Below, in pieces: positions 31,411-43,654 of a stretch of 64,000 nucleotides of DNA. The stretch's first letter is position 1. Every line of letters begins with the position of its first letter. The notes under the pieces are model-generated. The model was not told the DNA's origin and ran no database searches. It saw only the letters and a program-made list of their open reading frames with translations. This DNA is from Leptobrachium leishanense (Eukaryota; Chordata; Amphibia; Anura; Megophryidae). The position numbers and the translations under genes are program-made. The stretch is from contig CM019063.1 in NCBI GenBank assembly GCA_009667805.1, positions 55,226,881 through 55,290,880 on the forward strand, in the 5' to 3' direction.

Positions 31411-32810
31411 GGAGTTATTATTCTTTATTTATAAAGCGCCAGCATATTCCGCAGCACTGTACAATGGGCACGATATATACAGGGTTACAATACATTGAAC
31501 AACGATTCACAAACCGGTACAATAGGAAACGAGGGCCCTATTTCCGTGGGAACTCACAATCTAGAAGGGTTGGGGTGGAAACAGGAGAGGACTGCAAGGT
31601 GAGAGTGATGGACTAGTTGGGGCAGTGAGTCGGGTGGTCGGCTTCCCTATACAGTAATGTCTTTAGGGGAAAGTCTGACAGTACGAGGGAGAGCGTTCCA
31701 GAGGAAGGGGGATGCTCGTGTGAAATCCTGCAGTCTATCATGGGAAGAGGTGATGCGGGGAGAAGCTAGGCGCAGGTCACTGATCTTAGGGAGCGGGCTG
31801 GGGTGTATTTGGTGATTAGTGAGGACAGGTAGTGGGGAGCTGAGTTAGTGAGAGCTTTCTAGGTCAGGGTAAGGATATTGAATTTAATTCTGCAGTGGAT
31901 GGGGAGCCAGGGAAGGGACTCACAGAGAGGAGCGGCAGAGACAGAGCGGTTTGTGAGGTGGATGAGCCTGACAGAGGCATTTAGAATGAATTGTAGGGGG
32001 GCGAGGTGAGAGAGAGGGAGACCATCTTGAAGATTATTACAGTAATCAAGTCGGGAGATTACAAGGGCGTGGATGAGTTGCTTTGTAGTGTCAGCGGCAA
32101 GAAATGGTCGAATTCTGGAAATATTACATAGTTTGTAGCGGCAAGAGGAGGAAAGAGACTGGATGTGGGGGATGAAGGAAAGAGCCGAGTCGAGTGCAAC
32201 TCCGAGACAGTGAACCTGGTTAGATGGGGAGATAGTGATACCATCAACCATGATGGAGAAATCAGGAGGTGGGGAGGCATTAGAAGGAGGAATTAGTGGG
32301 AGTTCAGTGTTGGACATGTTAATTTTTAGGTGGTGAGGTGCCATCCAGGAGGAGATGCCAGATAAACAGTCGCTGACTTTGGAAAGGACAGGCGGAGAGA
32401 GATCAGGGTGGAGAGGTAGATCAGAGTATCATCAGCATAGAGGTGGTAGTTAAAGCCAAAGCTGATAATGATTTTTTCCAGGGAGGAGGTGTAGATAGAG
32501 AAGAGCAGAGGACCTAGGACAGAGCCTTGGGGTACACCAACTGATAAAGGCATTGAAGAGGAGGAGTTACCAGCGAATGACACGGAGAAGGACCTGTTGG
32601 ACAGAAAAGAGTGAATCCAAGAGAGTGCAGTGTCACAGAGGCCAAGAGAGTCGAGACTCTGCAGAAGGAGGGGGTGGTCGACAGTGTCAAAAGCAGCCAA
32701 GAGGCCAAGCAGGATGAGAATAGAATAGTGGCCGTGATTATTAGCAGTTAGGAGGTCGTTGGTGACTTTGGTGAGGGCAGTTTCAGTTGAGTGTTGGGGT
32801 ATTTAAAGAC
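31411..32810 (-). mobile_element. L2-clade LINE, minus-strand copy
   Basis: Starts on the minus strand near 32800 inside the RT domain and ends at 31411 with the 3' UTR (TATTCTTTATTTATAAAGCG inverted). It lies opposite to the L2 copy at 29100-29998 and flanks the same telomere-like array. Confidence 0.88.
31860..32800 (-). pseudogene. L2 reverse transcriptase, disrupted
   Basis: The reverse transcriptase of an L2-type LINE. Legible motifs are [31 protein letters not shown] and the YADDTLIY catalytic pair, followed in another frame by VDGITISPSNQVHCLGVALD and ISRLDYCNNL. In the first catalytic block the expected aspartate position reads G ([12 protein letters not shown]). Frame changes occur near 32330 and upstream of 32700. 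The C-terminus ends near 31859, where the frame runs into non-coding sequence. Confidence 0.88.
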
Positions 32811-33283
32811 ATGTCTATCTTCCTCTTACTACTGAGATAAAGATACAGTATCTCAGGCTTTAAAGTGACCATCTGGTGCCCCGATATCGAGTTATCTTGA
32901 TCTGATGCTCTGCAGCCCAAAAGCAAATGAAATTTGTTGTTTGCTGCAAACAAATTTCGTTTGGTTTTGGGCTACAGAAGGTGCCCCCAAAGTTTTAGCC
33001 CTGTGGGCATAATGCCCAAAAAGCTATAATTGTGCAAATCGGCTAACTGAATGTCCTGACATTGGATATTCAGCAGCCGATGCAGGGAACACGAGCTGCA
33101 ACTATAACTCAATCTGGCAGTAGATGGCACCATCTACTGGCCAAATATGTTATTACAGTAAGAAATACACCGGGGGTATGCCCACATATTTCTTACTGTA
33201 TAATTAATAAAAATGATTTTTCCAAAAACTACATGTTCCTGACAATGTTGTTTTCAAAAATCACTTGGTAGTGAAGGGGTGAA
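32811..33283. repeat. Second TTAA family, right part
   Basis: Contains GCAGCCCAAAAGCAAATGAAATTTG with a nearby mirror, GGCACCATCTACTGGCC and the terminal CACTTGGTAGTGAAGGGGTGAA. It aligns with 26221-26674 and parts of 40030-40140. Confidence 0.5.
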
Positions 33284-33687
33284 ACATAGTGAAGAAAGCA
33301 GCTTGTCCTGTCCCAAATCCTGTAGATTGTCCAGTAAAATTGATCAGTCAGAAATAAGGACGCTATTAAATCGGACTCTATTTTCCATGGTTGCTCTGTA
33401 TTCTGTAGATCTTAAAATAGATGTGTCAGAATCTCAATCTTACTCTTAACTGTCGATGCAGTAATCAAGTTTGATCATAATAAAACCGGGAGATTTGGCA
33501 GATTAACTTGTTACAATTCGCCAAGATAACGTCCATCATTACATATACTTTTTCAGCTATTACAATCTTGGAAACATAACAGAGAAAGCACAGACAGTGC
33601 AGATTTGGGAAATGATGTGGTATTGTCATTATTAGTTAAGATGAAGAGTGATATTATACCGGAGTTAGATAAGCTCAGTAGACACTA
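33284..33687. other. No gene recognised
   Basis: AT-rich with no repeat or coding signature that I can name. Confidence 0.4.
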
Positions 33688-33688
33688 G

Positions 33689-34409
33689 GGCCCCTATTAC
33701 ATTCCTCGCGCATTTTCATTTGCGAGCGCAAATGCACATTTGCGCGAGTGGCAAAACCCTTTGCGCAGAACGTCGTATTACCACGTTCGCGTAAACGATG
33801 TGCGTTATCGTTTAACGCGGATGGACCTGCGCAAGCTTGATGAACTGTGCGCGTCCTATACTTTACATTGTGAGCGCAAATTAGTTTGTGTGCTAGTATG
33901 CGGATGGTATTACAATCGATGCGCATCTTTTTACGAACGAGTTTGTGCGCATAATTTTAACGTCTTTGAAAAGGCGGTGGTAACTGCAAATCGGAACGTT
34001 CTGGCCAAAACGGAAAACACCAGCACGAAAAAAAAAGTACAGCACAGTATAGTTAACACATTCTCAAACAATAAAATTGTGAATTTGTGCATATTTTTTT
34101 TATTGCTGCAGCATGTATACTCAGATTTACTTTGACAGGCACAAAAACGTGAGTCAATTAAGGTTCTTAATTCTGATTGGCTGAATCCGGTGAAAAAAAA
34201 CAGTCCGCACACTGATTTACGTGCACTACGTTACTGCGCGCGTATTACTCTTCGTTTTGTGCGTTATTTTTACGAACGTTATTTTCGGACGGATGAGAAA
34301 ATGCGTTCGGAGTGGAATACTCCGTTAAGTTTTGCGCGATAACGCCAGACGATGCGCACAAAAAATTTTGCGGTGAGCGAATGAAATTGCGAAGAATGTA
34401 ATAGGGGCC
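33689..34409. mobile_element. Non-autonomous element with GGCCCCTATTACATTC ends
   Basis: The ends GGCCCCTATTACATTC and GAATGTAATAGGGGCC are perfect 16-bp inverted copies. The next 30 bp are also related (CGCGCATTTTCATT against AATGAAATTGCG). The interior is CpG-rich near both ends (TTTGCGCG, ACGTTCGCG, TGCGCGATAACG) and AT-rich in the centre. No target duplication is clear. The frames here are mirror products, not a gene. Confidence 0.75.
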
Positions 34410-35094
34410 GAGGTAGGCTAGAAGTCCATGTTCCAACCATCTCTATTAGGTCTATGAAGGCGCCCAAGTTATTTTTGTACATGAAACGGTGCTCATTAGA
34501 TGAGCATAAGCTGATAATAAGGGCTTTGAATATCTTCCATGAAGTAGTATATCTGGCATCTGGGAGAATCTGGAGACACAGATTGGACACCATCAACAAG
34601 TTGACAACTCCGGCCAACATTGCTGACCTTTACTCTTTGTGTTTGTGATTCCTTTTCAAAGTTCTTCAAAAGTTTTCTCAACATTTTTCATTATGAACTA
34701 TCCACTTCACTTACCATGATCCAGTATACCCGAGTATACTCGATCTTCAAAAGCTCCTGCAAGTAGACCATGATCGAGCATAACTTGATATTGGCATAGT
34801 TTGGAGTGATTTAAAAAATTTCTTGCATATTATTTTGTTTATTGCAAATGAACTTCATTTGCAAATGGGCTCTAGAATGTGCTCCCAAATTTTCACCACC
34901 TCTGCCATGTCAGCCGAGGTTTTGAAGCTGTTTGAACAGACTGAGGTTCCGTTTCTCCTACAAGGAAACACGGAGCTGCAGCCATATTATTATATATATA
35001 GTACCACTTTTTGGCCAGCAGAGAGAGCCTTTTGCCTGTCAAATAAGCTTACAGTCTCTATAAATGTTTCTATAGACAGTACATGCATTTTGAC
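34410..35094. other. No gene recognised
   Basis: A 113-codon minus-strand frame (34279-34620) overlaps the MITE end and resembles no family I know. Positions 34840-34960 share scattered motifs with 32930-33010. Treated as non-coding. Confidence 0.4.
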
Positions 35095-35615
35095 AATTAT
35101 TTAAAATCTCCCTCTTCCGTTTGAAAAAATCTGTAAGTTTATTTCCCCCACCCGTCGAAATAGTAGCTATCTGTGCATTCTTACCAACCTCTTTCTCTTT
35201 CAACAGCATATGCTCACAGACTCACCTCCATCTCTCTTCCCTCTGCTGCCCCAACCCACCCAGGGCCAGTCCCTAATTTCAGCTTTCCTTTCCAGCTGTC
35301 TCCACTTCTCTCTCTAAATACTCTTACTAAGCCCAAACTTCTGGTCCTTCCCATGCAATCTCTAAGATTTTCTTCTGGCCACCAGTTTCACCTACCGTCT
35401 GCTCCCATTTGTTTCAATTCCCCCCATCAGTTATATTGTAAGCTCACGGGATGTCTGGCTGAGCACTTGGTTAAAGTGCTGTATTAACTGGACAGTTATC
35501 CTACGGGCAGGGTTGTCTTTCCTCTTGTATCATGTATGTCTCCTGTTTGTGCTTCCCCATTGTAAAGCGCTACAGAATCTGTTGGCGCTGTATAAGTACT
35601 TGTAACTGTAGCTGT
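35095..35615 (+). repeat. LINE 3' fragment of L2 type
   Basis: Contains CTTTCCAGCTGTCTCCACTT, ATATTGTAAGCTCACGGGA, GCAGGGTTGTCTTTCCTCTTG and GCGCTACAGAATCTGTTGGCG, then TATAAGTACTTGTAACTG. This is the usual layout of an L2-like 3' UTR. No intact coding frame. Confidence 0.6.
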
Positions 35616-35762
35616 AACTGGGCATTGGTTTTCCATTAGCCTACTGGATTCTGCCATTGGTTTATGGAAAACCTCTTGGTAGTGAAGAGGTTTTAAAAGG
35701 AAACTCCATAAAGGTATAGGTGGGAACCTACATTTTTGAAATCAGTAGTAATCCACCAGGCA
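35616..35762. repeat. Second TTAA family, end fragment
   Basis: GGAAAACCTCTTGGTAGTGAAGAGG (35667-35691) is the inverted terminal motif of that family. The LTR retrotransposon starts just beyond. Confidence 0.45.
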
Positions 35763-35767
35763 GACAG

Positions 35768-36548
35768 TGTCACGTTCAGCGACTATGGCGGTACCCGGCA
35801 TGCGCCAAGTAGGGCCCAGGTATGAGGAAAAGCCGCTATATGCAGAGATGCGTGACACAACAATCAGGATAAGGAAATAAACCACAGAAGACACAGGGGA
35901 CCTCTGCACGGCTAATACCGAAGGAGCCCTATACTGATAGATCGGTCCTTAGAGTGGCCGAATCTGCACTAATGGAAAAAGGTTACCTTGTAGTCGTGCA
36001 GAGTCCTGGGAAAAACACAGACACCTAAAGGAGATATACTCAATAACTTGCCGGGAAGGACTTCAATAAACTAAAGCCGTGGTCTACAGGGATACACAAC
36101 ATATAATACGATAAGCACAGAACCGCTAGGGATGTCCAGAAGAGTGGTCAATAAATAAGCCAGGGGTCAAAACCAAAACGTATACCTTGAGCCAAAGCGG
36201 GGATATAGCACCAGAGAAAATCCGTCAGCCAGGCCAGAGGGTCAATACCAGGAAGTCTATCAGAAACCTAGAACTCAGACAAGGGGGAAACACTGAGAAA
36301 GAACTAGGATAGAATAACAGGGAGCTCTCAGGAACAAATCTGTAGCTGAAGTGAACCAGGATGCAAGAGCATGGTCATATGGGCCCATGGCTTTAAATAG
36401 GGGAGTAATCAGCCCATATCACCAGCAGAAGCTCAACGAGCAATAAACTTAACCCCTGAGCTGCATGTTAGGGAAAGCAGCACAGGGAATCACAGACATA
36501 AGGAATACAGAGGGCAGGGAGACAGGGTTGGAACGTGGGAACGTGACA
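35768..36548 (-). repeat. 3' LTR of the retrotransposon
   Basis: TGTCACGTTCAGCGACTATGG to GGGAACGTGACA, with inverted TGTCACGTTC/GAACGTGACA ends. I count about ten differences from the partner LTR over 781 bp by eye, which suggests a fairly recent insertion. Confidence 0.92.
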
Positions 36549-36635
36549 GTAGCCCCCTCCAAAAAAGGTGACCTCAGGGCACCTAAAACAACAAACATGA
36601 CAGACAGAATCAGGAAACCAGATCACGAACACCAG

Positions 36636-38632
36636 TCACCAAAGTCCTTTGAGGTCCCACTCAGAGTCGTCATCCTCCTCCACAAGACGCCCCCGTCTAT
36701 GAGGGTTCCTTTGAATGGCAACCCAGTGGTCCTTCCTGAACACCAGTCCAAAGGGCGACTGCACATAGCCCTCAGGGACATGACAGGGTAGGGGGATCTT
36801 GGCATCAGTTAGACTGGACATAGAATCAGTGGGACTAGGGTTAGACACCTTTTCCCGTCTTCTCCTTGAACGAGATCTAGAACTGGTGACCACCCCACAC
36901 GACACGGCAACAGTGGGAGTAGGCTCGCCTACCTGTGCCTTACCATGAGGTTTGGAAACCTCGGACTCTCTGTGGGGCATGGGTACAGTGGTGTTGCAAT
37001 GTAGCTCTGGCACTGCTGACACACAGCTTGACTGGGTTTCTGGAACCGCTGACACACAGCTTGACTGGATTTCTGGAACCGCTGACACACAGCTTGACTG
37101 GGTTTCTGGCACCGCTGACACACAGCTTGACTGGATTTCTGGAACCGCTGACACACAGCTTGACTGGGTTTCTGGCACCGCTGACACACAGCTTGGTACT
37201 GGCACACAGCTTGGGACTGGCACCACTGGCACACAGCTTGGGACTGGCACCGCTGACACACAGCTTGGGACTGGCACCGCTGACACACAGCTTGGGACTG
37301 GCACCGCTGACACACAGCTTGACTGGGCTTCTGGCACTGCTGACACACAGCTTGGTACTGGCACACAGTTTGGGACTGGCACCGCTGGCACACAGCTTGG
37401 GACTGGCACCGCTGACACACAGCTTGGGACTGGCACCGCTGACACACAGCTTGACTGGGTTTCTGGCACCGCAAACACAGCTTGGGACTGGCACCGCTGA
37501 CACACAGCTTGGGACTGGCACCGCTGACACACAGCTTGGGACTGGCACCGCTGACACACAGCTTGACTGGGTTTCTGGCACCGCAAACACAGCTTGGGAC
37601 TGGCACCGCTGACACACAGCTTGGGACTGGCACCGCTGACACACAGCTTGAGACTGATTTAACTGGAAGCTTGCCAGCCACAGGCGTGACAACTTCACTG
37701 CCAGAAAAAGGCAACATGATTGCGGTTTCCCCACCAAACTCCTTGGTTGTGACCCCATCGCCAGACCCCATAATAGCGGCCTTGCCACCTGGCACTATGA
37801 GTGCAGTGGGTAATGCAGATAAATGTACAGCACTGCAGGTAATACAGTCTGTACCAATCTTACGCCCTGGACCACCATTAGGGTGTCTGGCCGTTTGGCG
37901 AGACCACATAAGAGAGGTATTAATGGGAATAACCTCCATGGCTTCATCCTCGGACTCCTTCTCGGCCAGGGAGTCAACGTCCATTTGTGCCTCGGGATCA
38001 GAAGAAGGGGAATACTCGACTGGGTCTGAGATGTCAGTTACCCCCTCCACAGACCTGGTTACCCCTGGAAGGGCTCTCCTAGGCCTGGACGGTAAAGGGG
38101 GTCTGACCTCGGATACATGGCAGGGACTGATACCATCTGACCCAGTACGGGGCCTGGCACCATCTGACCCATCGTCGGAATATTCAGCAAGGTCATTAAC
38201 ATCAGTTGCCCCCTCCACAGGTCTGGTTGCCCTAGGAAGGGCTCTCCTAAACCTGGACGGTACAAGGGGTCTGATTACCTTGGATTTATAATGGGACCTG
38301 GCTTTGGTGACCCGACTGTGGGTCGTGGGCACAGCAGGCACTTTGCCAGCCTCAACACGCACTGGCATCTTGCCAGCCTCAACGCGCACTGGCATCTTGC
38401 CAGCCTCAACGCGCACTGGCTTGAGTGGGCACCATGATACAAAATGCAATGAACTGGCACAATAGAAGCAGAGCTTGTCAGTTCGTCTTCTATTCATTTC
38501 CTCAAGGGAAAGTGGACCACGTACCCTGCTTTCTAGAACAGCTTGATCATTAGAAGGGAGAAAAGTAGTGTCCATTAACCCCTTCCACTTAGACATGAAA
38601 TCCCCAAACAGACGCAGCATGGAATCAAACAA
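36636..38632 (-). pseudogene. Gag-like coding region with in-frame minisatellite
   Basis: Gag proteins package the element's RNA. On the minus strand one frame (38632 to 36929) starts in a region MFDSMLRLFGDFMSKWKG. It has a CCHC zinc knuckle, CFYCASSLHFVSWC (CX2CX4HX4C, about residues 55-68), then three PVRVEAGKM repeats and an acidic segment, and then enters the tandem array (37008-37660). A second frame (37586 to 36636) leaves the array and ends with FGLVFRKDHWVAIQRNPHRR and a stop, which looks like a genuine C-terminus. A frame change inside the array is therefore likely. The gag N-terminus is missing at the right LTR. No pol motifs. Confidence 0.7.
37008..37660. repeat. Coding minisatellite, 27- and 33-bp units
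   Basis: More than twenty copies of ACACAGCTTGGGACTGGCACC..GCTGAC (27 bp) and ACACAGCTTGACTGGGTTTCTGG..GCTGAC (33 bp). A few shorter units also occur. Both lengths are multiples of three and stop-free, so several frames on both strands stay open for hundreds of codons. Confidence 0.93.
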
Positions 38633-38672
38633 TTTACGCAGCTCTGAGGCTTTATGGTTGGCTCTTGCATTA

Positions 38673-39453
38673 TGTCACGTTCAGCCACTATGGCGGTACC
38701 CGGCATGCGCCAAGTAGGGCCCAGGTATGAGGAAAAGCCGCTATATGCAGAGATGCGTGACACAACAATCAGGATAAGGAAATAAACCACAGAAGACACT
38801 GGGGACCTCTGCACGGCTAATACCGAAGGAGCCCTATACTGATAGATCGGTCCTTAGAGTGGCCGAATCTGCACTAATGGAAAAAGGTTACCTTGTAGCC
38901 GTGCAGAGTCCTGGGAAAAACACAGACACCTAAAGGAGATATACTCAATAACTTGCAGGGAAGGACTTCAATAAACTAAAGCCGTGGTCTACAGGGATAC
39001 ACAACATATAATACGATAAGCACAGAACCGCTAGGGATGTCCAGAAGAGTGGTCAATAAATAAGTCAGGGGTCAAAACCAAAACGTATACCTTGAGCCAA
39101 AGCGGGGATATAGCACCAGAGAAAATCCATCAGCCAGGCCAGAGGGTCAATACCAGGAAGTCAATCAGAAACCTAGAACTCAGACAAGGGGGAAACACTG
39201 AGAAAGAACTAGGATAGAATAACAGGGAGCTCTCAGGAACAAATCTGTAGCTGAAGTGAACCAGGATGCAAGAGCATGGTGATATGGGCCCATGGCTTTA
39301 AATAGGGGAGTAATCAGCCCATATCACCAGCAGAAGCTCAACGAGCAATAAACTTAACCCCTGAGCTGCATGTCAGGGAAAGCAGCACAGGGAAACACAG
39401 ACATAAGGAATACAGAGGGCAGGGAGACAGGGTTGGAACGTGGGAACGTGACA
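38673..39453 (-). repeat. 5' LTR of the retrotransposon
   Basis: Same length and ends as 35768-36548. It would carry the promoter for minus-strand transcription. The internal sequence abuts the LTR within two or three bases. Confidence 0.92.
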
Positions 39454-39535
39454 GACAGTTACTGTGCATATGGGTGTGGTACAACTATGCAAGAGATGAC
39501 TGGCAATTAAATATGTTTTAAATAAACCATTAAGG

Positions 39536-40020
39536 GGTTACTTCAGTGGAAATTCAATGCTCTCGTTTGGCACACTTCTATGCGCTTCAGCGATTTCAGT
39601 TAGCCGACCCTGCTGTGAATTTAGCATTTACTGCAGGTTCCCCGAAGTGTTCCAAACAGGATCATCCAAACGCCACCGATCAGCCCAACAAATGTCGATG
39701 CCCAACACCGAACAGACCAATGAACGTGGCCGATCAGCACGCTCTACGCCGAACAGACCTCCAAACAGAATGGCGAATACCAAAGAAAGTCGACGATCTG
39801 CTGAACATTGCCCAAATGACCACCGCACGGTGCCAAACGCATTCGATCAGCCAACTAACACCGTCTAAAAGAAGCCGATCAGCAGCCGAATGCCAACAAA
39901 CTGGTAAAAAAAAAATCCGGAACTCTGCTATTTATATAAAGGTGTTTAAAACAATAAAAATGCACGGAAATAATAAAAAAGGAGTTACTACATTTACAAC
40001 TGCAGTTCAAGGCTCCATGT
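39536..40020 (+). repeat. Old hairpin-rich repeat copy
   Basis: GACCCTGCTGTGAATTTAGCATTTACTGCAGG (39606-39637) is the GACCCTG hairpin. A degenerate CCGATCAG/CCGAACAGACC region and an A-rich stretch follow, as in 17765-18740. The frames here are artefacts of the stop-free CCGAA units. Confidence 0.55.
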
Positions 40021-40189
40021 AGGATCAATTTGAGAAAGTGCGAGAAGGACCAAACTTTGCTTTTGAGCTCCAGAAGGTGCCCTCAAACGAAATGTGTTTG
40101 CAACAAATTAATTTAATTTGCAATCACACAGCACAGCCCCAGCTCATTTTAACACAATTGCGGGCTGCTTGTCTGCTGCTGATCATGTA

Positions 40190-40486
40190 TATGTTACGGT
40201 TAAAGCTCGAAGTGTGGTTAATCTTAAAATTACCCGGGTAATCCTGACATTACCCAAAACCGCTGGGTAAAGCTGCAAAAATGAAAAACTTTACCCGGGT
40301 AATCTTAAAACTAACCAACCGCCCTTGGGTAACAGTTTAAAAGAGCTGAAAAAGTCACACTTTACGCGGATGATCTGCAGACTATCCAACCCCATTTTGT
40401 TATCCTTCAGATAAAAGTCTGAAGCTTCACTTGGGTAATCTGAGGACTATCCAGAGCTTCACATGGGTAATCAAAGGACTGTCCAC
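40190..40486 (+). repeat. Left inverted end with TTACCCGGGTAA motifs
   Basis: ATTACCCGGGTAATC at 40227-40241 and CTTTACCCGGGTAATC at 40290-40305 are palindromic. Variants TTGGGTAA (40325), ACTTGGGTAATC (40430) and ACATGGGTAATC (40461) follow. Repeated subterminal palindromes of this kind often serve as transposase binding sites, which is an inference here. Confidence 0.75.
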
Positions 40487-40715
40487 TAGGGATGAGCTGT
40501 TCGGAGTTCGCGTCGAACATTGGCCGTTCGCGAGTTTCGAACTTTTTGGGACGTTCGCCAAAAATGGGAATTTTTGAAAAAGTATAAAAAAATGCTTAAA
40601 AAATCCTAAAAAAATCTAGAAATAAAGAGACTCTTTTCTGCAGAATATTATAAGCAACGGTTTATTAGATATTGAATTAAAACGGGAATATTTTTAACAT
40701 TGAAGCCTATGGGAT
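40487..40715 (+). mobile_element. hAT 5' fragment (TAGGGATGAGC end) with shared module
   Basis: TAGGGATGAGCTGTTCGGAG then CGTCGAACATTGGCCGTTCGCG matches the left end of 9475 and 27646. Positions 40592-40715 are nearly the same as 22728-22855 of hairpin-rich copy A. The right end is not found. Confidence 0.7.
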
Positions 40716-41039
40716 AAAACATTCTTGTTACTAAAACATCAGGCAGACACGGCCCTCTAATCAGGCACTGTAGAGGGCAGCCTGCCGGGGCCTCCCAAGG
40801 ATCCCTTTGAGGAGCGTGCGTCTGCCGGATGACAGAGCTGCGACTGTGCGGGCTCGCCGCCCGGGTGCATGTGTCAGAGACAGGCAGCGCAGGAAGGGAG
40901 CCACTGCACCTGCGGCCATGGCAGACCCCCCAGCACAACCAGGATCCAGGGAGCCCCCACTGACCACCAGGCTAAGGTAAGGCGACACATTTCTAAAAAA
41001 ATAAAATCCAAGGACATTTTTAAATAAAATAAAACTTTT
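40716..41039 (+). other. GC-rich patch with a possible short first exon
   Basis: GGCCATGGCAGACCC (40915-40929) gives a start in good context, and the frame MADPPAQPGSREPPLTTRL runs to AAGGTAAGG, a consensus splice donor at about 40977. I do not recognise the peptide. It could be the first exon of a transposon gene or chance. Confidence 0.2.
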
Positions 41040-41441
41040 TTTTCTTTCTCTACCTGGTTGAATGTATTTAATTATATATATTAGATACATTCAGCCAGGT
41101 AGAGGGGGGTGGCATGTGGGCTGCGCGGGATCTCAGGCAGTGGTTTGTTTTTTCTGTGTGTATATTTTTAGCAAATTTATAGGGGAAGGTAAGGGCAGGT
41201 ATGATATATATATATATTATACAGTGGCAAGAAAAAGTATGTGAACCCTTTGGGATTACGTAGAGTTTTGCATGAATTGGTCATAAAATGTGCTCTGATC
41301 TTCATCTAAGTCACAACAATTTGAAAAACACAGTCTGCTTAAAATAATACAACACAAACATTATATGTTTTCAAGTTTTTATTGAACAGAACATGTAAAC
41401 ATTCACAGTGCAGGGTGGAAAAAGTATGTGAACCTTTGGAC

Positions 41442-43123
<1,682 letters not shown>

Positions 43124-43654
43124 TAATATTACACTGATTGGACTCAAGGTTGGCTCACTCGTGGCTCCAATTAGCTCTTGGAGAAGTCATTAGGCTAGGG
43201 GTTCACATACTTTTTCCACCCTGCACTGTGAATGTTTACATGTTATGTTCAATAAACACATGAAAACATATGTTTGTGTTGTATTATTTTAAGCAGACTG
43301 TGTTTTTCAAATTGTTGTGACTTAGATGAAGATCAGAGCACATTTTACGACCAATTCATGCAAAACTCCACGTAATCCCAAAGGGTTCACATACTTTTTC
43401 TTGCCACTGTATATCTATATTTTTATAAATATATATATCCAAACTTGTATTACACACACATTTTGGCAACTAATTGCCCCCCCCATTTGGCTGATCCCTC
43501 CAGAAGAAATGTTGAACCCGATAGAGCAGAGAATAATATATATGTTCTCTGCTCTGTCGGGTTCAACACTTCTTCTGGAGGGATCAGGAAAATGGGGGGG
43601 GGGGCGCATTTAGTGGAGATTGTCCACATGCCACCCCCCATGTGCGTATGTGTA

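Larger units (their letters stand above)
28976..33283. other. Large nest inside a TTAA-family repeat
   Basis: TTAACCCCTTCATTACCAAGTGG at 28976 is mirrored by CACTTGGTAGTGAAGGGGTGAA ending at 33283. These look like the two ends of one repeat, now filled with telomere-like arrays, two L2 fragments and a hairpin-rich element. That both ends belong to the same copy is an inference. Confidence 0.4.
35768..39453 (-). mobile_element. Complete LTR retrotransposon, non-autonomous, 3686 bp
   Basis: Two 781-bp LTRs (35768-36548 and 38673-39453) bound a 2124-bp internal region. GACAG flanks the element on both sides (35763-35767 and 39454-39458). The coding strand is minus: a polypurine tract (GGAGGGGGCTAC on the minus strand) abuts the left LTR. 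The internal region encodes only gag-like material, with no protease, reverse transcriptase or integrase, so any mobility must have used enzymes from another element. No standard tRNA primer site is legible next to the right LTR. Confidence 0.93.

Noticed and set aside
33689..34409. Protein gene on either strand of the CpG-rich palindromic element
   Set aside because: Frames mirror each other across inverted ends and match no known family.
34279..34620. 113-codon minus-strand frame as a host gene
   Set aside because: It overlaps a MITE end, has no recognisable domain and no neighbouring exon signals.
36935..38291. Long plus-strand frames (THSL.. and DTQLDW.. repeats) as genes
   Set aside because: They are produced by the same stop-free minisatellite on the opposite strand to the gag region.
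36929..38632. 567-codon minus-strand frame as an intact functional gene
   Set aside because: Only its first third reads like gag; the rest is one of several frames held open by the 27/33-bp repeat, and the plausible C-terminus is in another frame.
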